Source: Bryobacterales bacterium (GTDB lineage Bacteria; Acidobacteriota; Terriglobia; Bryobacterales; UBA6623). From it: a DNA stretch of 64,000 nt. Location of the stretch: contig JAPOOG010000006.1 in NCBI GenBank assembly GCA_026713545.1, forward strand, positions 23,266 to 87,265, written 5' to 3'. The notes beneath the pieces were generated by a model. That model saw only the letters and a program-made list of their open reading frames with translations. It searched no databases and was not told the DNA's origin. The position numbers and the translations under genes were made by a program. This document shows, piece after piece, positions 1 to 6,847 of the stretch (the first letter of the stretch is position 1; every line of letters begins with the position of its first letter).

Positions 1-2
1 AC

Positions 3-185
3 CCGGAGAACGTCGAGCTCGCCCGCTCGCTGCTCCGCGAAGGCACTCTGTCAAAATCCAAGATCGCACGGCGCATCGGCGTCCATCCCGTCACCCTCTA
101 TCGATGGTTCCCCGGTGGGGAGGCCGACAACTTCCTTCCCACCCCCACCTTCCATCGCCGACAGAAGCAGCGAGCGAACCGATGA
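3..185 (+). CDS. Serine recombinase/resolvase, C-terminal HTH fragment (partial)
   Basis: The gene enters from the left edge; the 60 visible residues are a C-terminus. They contain a helix-turn-helix of the Hin/resolvase type: an LLREGTLSKSKIARRIGVHP-like stretch followed by TLYRW. In this family that domain binds the crossover site. The catalytic serine domain would lie upstream, outside the window. The stop TGA (183-185) overlaps the ATG of the next gene (182-184) as ATGA, which suggests translational coupling with the tyrosine recombinase. It could instead be only an HTH transposase subunit; the upstream sequence is needed to decide. Confidence 0.6.
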   Translation, partial: PENVELARSLLREGTLSKSKIARRIGVHPVTLYRWFPGGEADNFLPTPTFHRRQKQRANR

Positions 186-1114
186 AGCTGACCGAGGCGA
201 CCGATACCTACATCAAAGAGCTTCAGCGGCGCAACTTTGTGAACAGCACCATCGCGAACTACCGCTCACTGTTTCGGTTATGGATTGCCTTCGGACGTAG
301 CCACTGTCTCACCAATCTTTCCGACTACAACCAGGTCATCATCCGCAATTTTCTCGATAGCTGGCACGTTCAACCTAGCACCGCTAAGACCCGCTACAAA
401 ATGCTCCGCGCTTTCTTCGTCTTCGCCACCGACATGGACTGGATCAATCAATCACCCATGGCGAAGCTCAAACCGCCGAAGGTCACTCAAATACCCACCC
501 CGCCGCTTACCCGCGAAGAGTTTCAATCGCTCGCTCTCGCGGCCGAGAACCTGCCCGGTGAGCGTGCCCTGATCTTTCTCATGCGCTACTCCGGACTCTC
601 TATCGGCGACGCCGTAGGCTGCCGCATGGACGCCATCAACGGCGACACCCTGACCCTTCATCGCACCAAAACAGGCGAGCTCGTCGTTGTTCCGCTGCCC
701 GACCTGGTGCTCGACTCGCTCCGCGAGATCGAAGGCGTCTTCGGAACCGACCACTACTTCTGGTCAGGCACCATTCTTCGGGTTTCCGCCACGAAACAGT
801 GGCGCATGAAGCTGCAGCACGTAGGCCGCATAGCCGGTTTGCAGAACTTCCGGCCGCACCAGCTCAGAGACACCTTCGCTGTCGAGTTCCTGATCGCCAG
901 CAGATCCATAGAGGATTTAAGCGCACTTCTGGGCCACAGCAGCGTCATCACCACCGAACTCTACTACGCGCCGTGGGTCATGGCGCGTAGGGATCGACTT
1001 ATACGCATCGTAAAGGAGGTTAACGATTCTGACTCCATGCTCCGGTTTCTGACCGAACGCATGCGGAAAAAGAAAGCGGGAGCCGGTGACAACGGCTCCC
1101 GCTTTCATGTCTGA
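182..1114 (+). CDS. Tyrosine recombinase / phage-type integrase
   Basis: This 310-residue protein has an N-terminal SAM-like core-binding domain (about 1-95) and a C-terminal catalytic domain. Visible active-site residues are Lys163 in RTKTGE, His226 and Arg229 in HQLR, His252 in LLGH and the nucleophile Tyr261 in TELYY. The first catalytic arginine, normally in a GLRI-type turn, is Ser140 in GLSIGD, so activity may be altered. I chose the ATG at 182 because it overlaps the stop of the preceding HTH gene; a longer reading from 104 would run through that gene. A 14-bp hairpin is built into the last codons. It probably mobilised, or still mobilises, an element extending left of the window. Confidence 0.85.
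   Translation: MKLTEATDTYIKELQRRNFVNSTIANYRSLFRLWIAFGRSHCLTNLSDYNQVIIRNFLDSWHVQPSTAKTRYKMLRAFFVFATDMDWINQSPMAKLKPPKVTQIPTPPLTREEFQSLALAAENLPGERALIFLMRYSGLSIGDAVGCRMDAINGDTLTLHRTKTGELVVVPLPDLVLDSLREIEGVFGTDHYFWSGTILRVSATKQWRMKLQHVGRIAGLQNFRPHQLRDTFAVEFLIASRSIEDLSALLGHSSVITTELYYAPWVMARRDRLIRIVKEVNDSDSMLRFLTERMRKKKAGAGDNGSRFHV
1072..1106 (+). terminator. 14-bp perfect stem-loop at the end of the integrase gene
   Basis: Bases 1072-1085 (gaaagcgggagccg) are perfectly complementary to 1093-1106, with a 7-base loop. The hairpin overlaps the final codons and ends 6 bases before the stop codon. It has no long T tract, so it may be a terminator, an mRNA-stabilising hairpin or part of a recombination site. 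Confidence 0.5.
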
Positions 1115-1116
1115 CA

Positions 1117-1164
1117 CTGACCTAGCTGGTCAGTAGATCAGAAGTGCTCATCTATCAGCACTTC
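1117..1164. repeat. Two further inverted repeats downstream of the integrase
   Basis: A 6-bp palindrome with a 5-base centre (ctgacc-tagct-ggtcag, 1117-1133) is followed by an 8-bp stem (gaagtgct 1141-1148 with agcacttc 1157-1164). Together with the hairpin at 1072-1106 this makes three dyads within 95 bases next to a recombinase gene. That is the kind of arrangement found at recombinase binding or attachment sites; no att function is proven. Confidence 0.35.
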
Positions 1165-1290
1165 CAGTCTACCACAAAGTTAATTCCCTGAGTACGAACG
1201 CACCGTCACGGCGCGTTTTTCCCGGTAGGCCTTCGATCTCGGCTGGTCCGGCCTGCCTGGAGAATCTCGTGCACTCGGGCTATATCCGGT

Positions 1291-2208
1291 TTAGGATGCG
1301 GTTGCAGTCGCGGCTTCGGCCTCCGCGACCAGCTCCTTTACATACGCCAGAGAAGCTTCGACCAATTCCCATGAACCTGGCCAGAAGCACATGTCGATGG
1401 CCCAGTATTCAACGTTGGGCACCGTCAAGAGTTTCGGCGCAACCGATTTGAAGTCGACGTTGCCGGTCCCGAACGGGTTGTGTGTGCTGGTGTGGTTGTC
1501 ATGCAAGCTGCCGTCGGAATCGATCAAGTGGATCGCGCCGATCTTGCCCTCGAGATTGGCGAGCAGTTCTTCGATGCCGCCGTCGAGAGTTTCCTTCTCG
1601 CCGTGTTGCCGGGAGCCCGCGACGGCTGACATGTAGGCGTGGCTTGTGTCGTACATGACGTCGAAGTTCGGATGGCCCACCTTGCCATGGAGTTCGATGA
1701 TTTCAGAAGGCTTGTTGAAGATGAACCCCGGCTCGAACTCCCAGTGCATCCGGATGCCGGCGTTTTGCGCTTTTTGCGCTGCTTCGTGAAATGTCTCCGC
1801 CACCCGGCCCTTCGCCGCCTCGTATTCGGCATCGTCGGAGTACTTGCCGGGATCGGCGACCGTATCCACCCGGATGTCTCGGATGCCCAGGTCATTGCAC
1901 ATATCGAGGTTCTTTGAGAACTGCTCGAGATATTTTTCCTTGTTCTCAGCCTCGGTAGGGTCGAATGCATACTGGTCGCACGCATAGCCTGACCGCTCCA
2001 ATCCGAGATCATCGAGTATCTTCTTGACTTCCTGACGAGACTCCGTCGTCGGGTAGGCATCGAGAGTGACGTGTTCTTGGATGCCGCAGACCTCGATGGC
2101 GTCATATCCGGCTTCGGCAAGCCTCCTGGCTGTCTTGTCGAATGGGACCGGATTGTCAGAGTAAGGCCCGAACGCGAAAGCCCAACTGCCGAGCGAGATT
2201 TTTTTCAT
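1291..2208 (-). CDS. Sugar phosphate isomerase/epimerase (TIM barrel)
   Basis: A 305-residue protein of the AP_endonuc_2 (xylose isomerase-like TIM barrel) family. Family markers are a beta-strand start KKISLGSWAFAFG, GYDAIEVCG, HWEFEPG with the metal-ligand glutamate, YDTSHAYM, GAIHLIDSDGS and a terminal beta-strand EYWAIDMCFW. There is no signal peptide, so it is cytoplasmic. I chose the ATG at 2208 because GGGGAAGAG lies just upstream and the longer reading adds an unrelated basic tail. It lies 43 bases after the DUF1080 gene on the same strand and probably shares its transcript. The substrate is unknown; a keto-sugar from the neighbouring oxidation enzymes is the natural guess. Confidence 0.88.
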   Translation of the reverse strand: MKKISLGSWAFAFGPYSDNPVPFDKTARRLAEAGYDAIEVCGIQEHVTLDAYPTTESRQEVKKILDDLGLERSGYACDQYAFDPTEAENKEKYLEQFSKNLDMCNDLGIRDIRVDTVADPGKYSDDAEYEAAKGRVAETFHEAAQKAQNAGIRMHWEFEPGFIFNKPSEIIELHGKVGHPNFDVMYDTSHAYMSAVAGSRQHGEKETLDGGIEELLANLEGKIGAIHLIDSDGSLHDNHTSTHNPFGTGNVDFKSVAPKLLTVPNVEYWAIDMCFWPGSWELVEASLAYVKELVAEAEAATATAS

Positions 2209-2251
2209 GGTTCTCTTCCCCCTATGATGGGTTGCGTCGACGACTCGCCGA

Positions 2252-2893
2252 CTACTCCAGCGTGCGGATGCGGATGTTGCGAAACGAGACTTGCATCGCC
2301 GGTCCGGCGTGCAATTGCAGGGCAAGGACTCCTTCCGACGACATGTCATCAGCCAGATCGGCCGTGACGAGACCGTTCAGCGTGAGGGTAATCTGATTGC
2401 CCTTGCAAATGATCTCGTAGCTGTTCCAATCGCCGAGCTTGACGACCTTCTCACCCTTGCCGTCATAACCGGCGACGATGACGCCCCGCCCGGTCTTTTC
2501 TCCGTACAAACTGCCCCACCAGGCTCCTTCGGCGGCATCGGCCTGATAGCCCCGCACAACCCAGTTGGGTAGCTCTTCGCTGCGGAATTGCACACCGCTA
2601 TTGTGATTGCGGACTTTGACGTCGAGCCGCAGAATGAAGTCCGAGAACTTCTCTTCGCTGATCAGGAAGCTGTTGTGGGGAATTTTGTTGCCTTCTGTGG
2701 AACCGACGATCGCTCCGTCGACGACCGACCACAGCTTCGCATCGCCCTTCCACCCGTCGAGCGTCTTACCGTCGAAGATCCTCCGGTATCCTTCCTTCTG
2801 CTCTTGCTCGGTGAGCATATTGGGAGACTCGGCGGAAACTCCTCCGCAGATCAAGATTCCAAGCAAGATTCCAAGCAAGATGTATCGCAGCAT
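2252..2893 (-). CDS. Secreted DUF1080 protein (3-keto-disaccharide hydrolase-like)
   Basis: The 213-residue product has a signal peptide (MLRYILLGILLGILICGGVSA) and a single DUF1080 jelly-roll domain. Typical family sequences are visible: GYRRIFDGKTLDGWKG, WSVVDGAIVGS, FILRLDVKVRNHNSGVQFRSE, YQADAAEG, WNSYEIICKGNQITLTLNG and GVLALQLHAG. DUF1080 proteins include enzymes that cleave 3-keto-glycosides after C3 oxidation. The gene is first in a minus-strand pair with the TIM-barrel isomerase and is divergent from a Gfo/Idh/MocA oxidoreductase at 3852, which fits that pathway. A 12-bp tandem repeat in the signal-peptide region encodes the repeated GILL/GILI and is a plausible slippage site. Confidence 0.88.
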   Translation of the reverse strand: MLRYILLGILLGILICGGVSAESPNMLTEQEQKEGYRRIFDGKTLDGWKGDAKLWSVVDGAIVGSTEGNKIPHNSFLISEEKFSDFILRLDVKVRNHNSGVQFRSEELPNWVVRGYQADAAEGAWWGSLYGEKTGRGVIVAGYDGKGEKVVKLGDWNSYEIICKGNQITLTLNGLVTADLADDMSSEGVLALQLHAGPAMQVSFRNIRIRTLE

Positions 2894-2934
2894 GGTGACC
2901 TCTGACCGTTGTACTCCAGACTGCGCCGAACTTG

Positions 2935-3215
2935 CAACCCGGATCGCGGAAGCGGATGACTTTGTCGGCGCAATAGGAGAACTGCTCCTGGTGATCCAAG
3001 CAGAACGTTCCCCATCGGCTTGAGGTACTGAGGCCCTTTAGTCTTGTTTTGGCTGCTCCGGCCGGCATAGCATTAAGACAGGGAGACGGAAATCCTGACA
3101 TGCATTTCTCCCCATGCGGCAAGGCGAAGTGCGTGAGAGGACCGGCAGGACGAGACCCGAGCCGCCCGCGCCAGCAACAACGCCGGTAAGGTTTTTCACG
3201 AATCACGAATCAAGG
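2935..3215 (+). repeat. Dispersed mosaic intergenic repeat, copy 1 (modules A-B-C)
   Basis: Module A (GTCGGCG..AATAGGAGAA through GGTACTGAGG...GGCATAGCAT) matches 29355-29515. Module B (GCATTTCTCCCCA...GCGAAGTGCGTGAGAGG...GGACGAG...GAGCCGCCCGCGCC) matches 29628-29710 and, in part, 8826-8870 and 26091-26150. Module C is AAGGTTTTTCACGAAT plus heptamers. The minus-strand reading frame here shows no protein family and changes frame between copies. Confidence 0.75.
2955..3052 (+). ncRNA. Candidate structured small RNA with terminator, copy 1
   Basis: On the plus strand three hairpins follow each other: aggag/ctcct (2975-2989), caagc/gcttg (2997-3022) and actgagg/ctttagt (3027-3042) followed by cttgtttt. 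The second copy at 29370-29462 keeps all three stems with different bases in the first two, as expected for a selected RNA fold. The region lies upstream of, and antisense in direction to, the DUF1080 gene, so the terminator does not serve a known gene. No known RNA family was recognised. Confidence 0.35.
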
Positions 3216-3230
3216 TCTTTATGGTTCACT

Positions 3231-3362
3231 GGCCGTCAGACATTTCTTTCTGGAGCGAGCTAGGCCCCGCCAATGGCTTTCACGAAACACGAGACACGAA
3301 TCACGAAACAGGGCTTTTTTCGAAACACGAGACACGGCCTTTACGGCCGCTCGGGCCGCCGA
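3231..3362 (+). repeat. Dispersed mosaic intergenic repeat, copy 1b (modules D-C)
   Basis: GTCAGACATTTCTTTCTGGAGCGAG followed by CTAGGCCCCGCCAA matches the copy at 8871-8910. The heptamer tandem follows (cacgaaa, cacgaga, cacgaat, cacgaaa at 3281-3308), then a second short run at 3321-3337. The tail ttacggccgctcgggccgcc resembles tacggccgttcggttcgccg at 29755-29774. Confidence 0.7.
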
Positions 3363-3710
3363 ACCCTCTTCTGAATCAATGCTTTCCTGCTCTCTACTTG
3401 CTGTTTTTGACTTCATGCTGTTGCGCACAAGTGCACAAGGGGGAGTGGGGGGGTGCACAGGTCCTCGCTTAGTCAATCGTTCTGGGTGGGCCTCACTACT
3501 AGCGAGGAAGTCCTCAGACCGACAAGCAGGACAACTGATCGCCGCGTCAACTTGACTCGAATGTGAACCTTGGCAGCGAAGAAAAAACCTAGTGCCGTTC
3601 GCTGGGGAATCCCGCAAAAGTGCACAGAATCCCGTTGCTCCCAGGAAAATGCGCCAAGCGCAGAGTTCGCCGCAGCTCCCGCCTCCCTCCGGGCTCGTTC
3701 TGTTGCGGCG

Positions 3711-3775
3711 AGCGCAAAAAGGAACCCAGGCTGAGAAAGAGGAACGTTATCGATGGCGCAAACAGGGGAACTTTC
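3711..3775 (+). repeat. Dispersed mosaic intergenic repeat, module E copy 1
   Basis: The stretch GCGAGCGCAAAAAGGAACCC followed by AGGCTGAGAAAGAGGAACGT is nearly the same as 29983-30025, and both are followed by CAGGGGAACTTT or TAGGGAACTGAT. In both loci module E lies shortly before the promoter of a plus-strand gene (Gfo/Idh/MocA here, dnaK there). Confidence 0.65.
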
Positions 3776-3805
3776 TATATCGCGTTGACACGATGTCGGT
3801 GCTCT

Positions 3806-3834
3806 TTGACGTAAACGGATATTTTCGATATCGT
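3806..3834 (+). promoter_or_regulatory. Possible sigma-70 promoter for the Gfo/Idh/MocA gene
   Basis: TTGACG (3806-3811) and TATCGT (3829-3834) are separated by 17 bases and end 17 bases before the start codon. A second TTGACA lies at 3785-3790 without a good -10. The match is moderate only. Confidence 0.3.
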
Positions 3835-3851
3835 GATGCTGGGAGGTTCTT

Positions 3852-5141
3852 ATGAATCGTAGATCGTTCCTGAAAGGTTCAGTTGCCGGCGCTGCGACGG
3901 CCGCCCCCTTGGGCGCCGCGGCAAGCAGCGCGCGTTTGCCGAGTGACCAGCTTCGTGTCGCTGTCGTAGGAGTGCGGGGGCGAGGAAGGAGTCACGTCAA
4001 GGGGTTCGCGGATTCCCCCGACACGGTGGTCACGACGCTTTGCGACGTCGATCTCAACGTCGTGGGCCGAGCCCAGAAGATCCTCGAAGAAGCAGGCGCG
4101 CCGAAACCGAAGGTCGTTCAGGACATCCGCCGGGTTCTCGACGACAACGACATCGACATCGTCTCGATCGCCACGCCCGACCATTGGCATGCTCTGGGAG
4201 CGATTTGGGCTTGTCAGGCGGGTAAAGACATCTACGTTGAAAAGCCAGTCTCTCACAACATCAGAGAGGGCCGGCGGATCGTCGAAGCCGCCCGCAAATA
4301 TGACCGCGTGGTCCAGACAGGGACCCAGGGACGTTCCTCACCCGCTATGCAGGAGGCGATCAAGTTCATTCACGACGGCGGCATCGGCAAAGTCTATATG
4401 GCGAAAGGCCTGTGTTACAAGCGCCGCAAGTCGATCGGTCACACCCCGGATGCGCCCGTGCCCGAAGGCGTCGACTACGATCTGTGGCTCGGCCCGGCCC
4501 CCGAGCGCCCCTTCAGCCGAAATCGCTTCCACTACAACTGGCACTGGATGTGGGACTACGGCACAACTGACATGGGCAATCAGGGCGTCCACCAGATGGA
4601 TATTGCCCGCTGGGGCATCAACAAGCACGAGCTCCCCGCCAGGATCAACGGCGCGGGGAATAAGTTTGTCTACGACGACGATCAGGAAACCCCGAATACG
4701 CAGCTCACGACCTTCGAATACGATGACACGCTGCTCGTCTTCGAAGTGCGCGGTCTGTTGACCAACGATGAAAAGGAAGTCACCGTCGGCAACATTTTCT
4801 ATGGCTCCGACGGCTATCTCACGATTGGAAGGGGCGGCTGGCAAGCCTATCTTGGCGAAAAGGGCGAGCCGGGACCGGGGAGTTCCAAAGACGGGCCGCG
4901 CGTCAGCCACTTCCAGAACTTCATCGACGCCGTCAGGAACCGCGATCGCAGTCTGCTCAACGCCGATATCCTGGAGGGACATTTGTCTTCGGCTCTGTGT
5001 CATCTCGGAAACATCTCCTACCGAACCGGCAGGAAGCTGACATTCGATCCCGCCTGGGAGAACTTCCCCGGTGACGACGAGGCCAATTCGTACCTCACGC
5101 GGAGATACCGCAAGCCGTTCGTTGTGCCGGAGAGAGTGTAG
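3852..5141 (+). CDS. Gfo/Idh/MocA family oxidoreductase, Tat-type signal
   Basis: The 429-residue protein begins with a twin-arginine signal (MNRRSFLKGSVAGAATAAPL), so it is probably exported folded with its NAD(P) cofactor. The Rossmann motif VVGVRGRGRSH, the family motif YVEKPVSH (catalytic lysine in EKP), DHWHAL and a GTQGRSSP segment identify the Gfo/Idh/MocA family. The second half carries the typical WDYGTTDMGNQGVHQMDIARW region of Acidobacteriota and Planctomycetota paralogues. GGAGG lies 7 bases before the ATG. Together with divergent DUF1080 and TIM-barrel genes it may perform C3 oxidation of a glycoside. The substrate cannot be read from the sequence. Confidence 0.9.
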   Translation: MNRRSFLKGSVAGAATAAPLGAAASSARLPSDQLRVAVVGVRGRGRSHVKGFADSPDTVVTTLCDVDLNVVGRAQKILEEAGAPKPKVVQDIRRVLDDNDIDIVSIATPDHWHALGAIWACQAGKDIYVEKPVSHNIREGRRIVEAARKYDRVVQTGTQGRSSPAMQEAIKFIHDGGIGKVYMAKGLCYKRRKSIGHTPDAPVPEGVDYDLWLGPAPERPFSRNRFHYNWHWMWDYGTTDMGNQGVHQMDIARWGINKHELPARINGAGNKFVYDDDQETPNTQLTTFEYDDTLLVFEVRGLLTNDEKEVTVGNIFYGSDGYLTIGRGGWQAYLGEKGEPGPGSSKDGPRVSHFQNFIDAVRNRDRSLLNADILEGHLSSALCHLGNISYRTGRKLTFDPAWENFPGDDEANSYLTRRYRKPFVVPERV

Positions 5142-5263
5142 TCGTCGATTCCCTGGCCCGTAGGCTTGCGAGTATTCCTGTCGATGGAAGAGGTCGAATA
5201 GCGCTCTTCGAACTTCGAGAATAAGGCTCCGAAGGAAACCGGAACGGAAGATGACTCGGCCGG

Positions 5264-5280
5264 CCGGCGGGAGCCGCCGG
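5264..5280. repeat. 7-bp GC-rich hairpin after the Gfo/Idh/MocA gene
   Basis: ccggcgg (5264-5270) pairs with ccgccgg (5274-5280) across a 3-base loop, 123 bases after the oxidoreductase stop and 60 bases before the next ATG. It lacks a T tract; it could attenuate read-through into the transhydrogenase gene. Confidence 0.3.
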
Positions 5281-5340
5281 ACTTTCGGCGAACCTGATAA
5301 AGCCGGTTTTTACGGCGCGGCGCCGATGGGAGGAACCTGC

Positions 5341-6735
5341 ATGGCCGAGTACGACTTGATCGTCATTGGCAGCGGCCCGGCTGGGCGCAAAGCCGCCATC
5401 TCGGCCTCGAAGCTCGAGAAGAGCGTGGCCGTCATCGAGCGCACTACCAGTGTGGGTGGAGTCTGCCTGCACAAAGGCACGATCCCCAGCAAGGCGCTTC
5501 GCGAGGCGGCTTCCTATCTGTCGGGAGTACGGCAGCGAGAGGTCTATGGATCGGCTTACCGTGTCAAGGACAGGGTCACGATTCAGGACCTGATGTTCCG
5601 CACTCATCGCGTGACCGAAACGGAAGTCAACGTGGTTCGCGATCAACTCGTTCGCAACTACATCGACATCGTCGATGGGACGGCGGCCTTTGTCGACCCG
5701 CATGCCGTTGAAGTAACAAGCGACGATGGCACCCTCCGCAGGCTCACCGCGGAAAAAATCATCATTGCGGTCGGAACGAAGCCGGCTCGTCCGCCTGATA
5801 TCGAGTTTGACGACCGCAGGATCATCGATAGCGACGGCCTGCTGTGCCTCGCTGATATCCCCCGTACGATGACCTTCGTCGGGGCCGGGATTGTCGGTAC
5901 GGAGTATGCGACCATCTTCCGAACTCTTGGTGTCCGCGTCACCTTGATTGACGGTCGCCAAAGGCCCCTCGACTTCGTCGACGATGAGATCGAAGACGCC
6001 TTGTACTATCACATGCGCGACCAGGAGATCACGTTGCGTTTCGGGGAGTCGGTTTCCTCCGTCCGGCTCACGGACAACGGCAAGGTGGAAGTCAGGATGG
6101 AGAGCGGAAAGAAACTGCACTCTGAGTCGCTGATGTTCGCCGCAGGCCGTGTCGGCGCGTCAGAGGCCCTGCACTTGGACAAGGTCGGCATAGCGGTTGA
6201 TCAACGCGGACGTATCCAGGTCGACGAGCACTACCGCACTCAGCTCGATCACGTCTACGCGGTCGGGGACATCATCGGTTTCCCAAGCCTCGCTTCCACG
6301 AGCATGGAGCAGGGCCGTTTGGCGGCTCTGCATGCCTTCGGTCAGGAAACCGAAAAAACATATACGCGCCTGCCGTTCGGTATTTACACAATTCCCGAGA
6401 TCGCGATGATCGGTCCGACCGAACAAGAGTTGACGAAAGAGTCGGTCCCCTACGAAACGGGCATCGCTCGCTTCCGCGAGTTGTCCCGAACCCACATCAG
6501 CGGGGGGAGGACCGGTATGCTCAAACTGCTTTTCAATCGTCAGGATTTGAAGCTGTTGGCCGTCCACATTCTGGGGGAGCACGCAACGGAACTGGTCCAC
6601 ATCGGACAGGCTGTTATCGAACACGACGGCAGCATCGAATATCTGCGTGACGCGGTTTTTAATTATCCGACCTTGGCTGAGGCCTACAAGATCGCAGCTC
6701 TGAATGGGCTCAACAAGCTTGAAGGTCGACAGTAG
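5341..6735 (+). CDS. sthA: Soluble pyridine nucleotide transhydrogenase, SthA-type
   Basis: The 464-residue flavoprotein belongs to the pyridine nucleotide-disulfide oxidoreductase family: FAD motif GSGPAG at 11-16, NAD(P) motif starting G181 (GAGIVGTEYATIF) and YAVGDIIGFPSLA. The active-site segment GGVCLHKGTIPSKALREA has Cys42, but the second redox cysteine is Thr47. This is the signature of soluble transhydrogenases (compare the CTHWGTIPSKALR segment of E. coli Sth) rather than lipoamide dehydrogenase or mercuric reductase. It would balance NADH and NADPH in the cytoplasm. GGAGG precedes the ATG at 5341 by 7 bases, which favours it over the upstream start at 5251. Confidence 0.88.
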   Translation: MAEYDLIVIGSGPAGRKAAISASKLEKSVAVIERTTSVGGVCLHKGTIPSKALREAASYLSGVRQREVYGSAYRVKDRVTIQDLMFRTHRVTETEVNVVRDQLVRNYIDIVDGTAAFVDPHAVEVTSDDGTLRRLTAEKIIIAVGTKPARPPDIEFDDRRIIDSDGLLCLADIPRTMTFVGAGIVGTEYATIFRTLGVRVTLIDGRQRPLDFVDDEIEDALYYHMRDQEITLRFGESVSSVRLTDNGKVEVRMESGKKLHSESLMFAAGRVGASEALHLDKVGIAVDQRGRIQVDEHYRTQLDHVYAVGDIIGFPSLASTSMEQGRLAALHAFGQETEKTYTRLPFGIYTIPEIAMIGPTEQELTKESVPYETGIARFRELSRTHISGGRTGMLKLLFNRQDLKLLAVHILGEHATELVHIGQAVIEHDGSIEYLRDAVFNYPTLAEAYKIAALNGLNKLEGRQ

Positions 6736-6847
6736 CTTCCCGTCGCCGGCTCGCTGTATATGATATGCAACGGCGCTTCGCGCGGCCACTCTACAAAGCG
6801 ATAATTAGGGGGTGATCCGCTTACTTGTCACCTCTGGGAGAACCGCG

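Larger units (their letters stand above)
2894..3851. other. 0.96 kb intergenic region built of repeat modules
   Basis: No convincing gene lies between the divergent DUF1080 and Gfo/Idh/MocA genes. The region contains a candidate structured RNA (about 2955-3052) and repeat modules at 2935-3215, 3231-3362 and 3711-3775. Each has a partner near 8.9, 26.1 or 29.4-30.0 kb. The stretch 3363-3710 contains only low-complexity G-rich sequence and nothing I recognise. Confidence 0.7.

Noticed and set aside
2766..3206. Minus-strand frame across repeat copy 1, with partial similarity to one at 29346-29834
   Set aside because: The two frames follow repeat homology but shift phase and share no domain; a protein is not supported.
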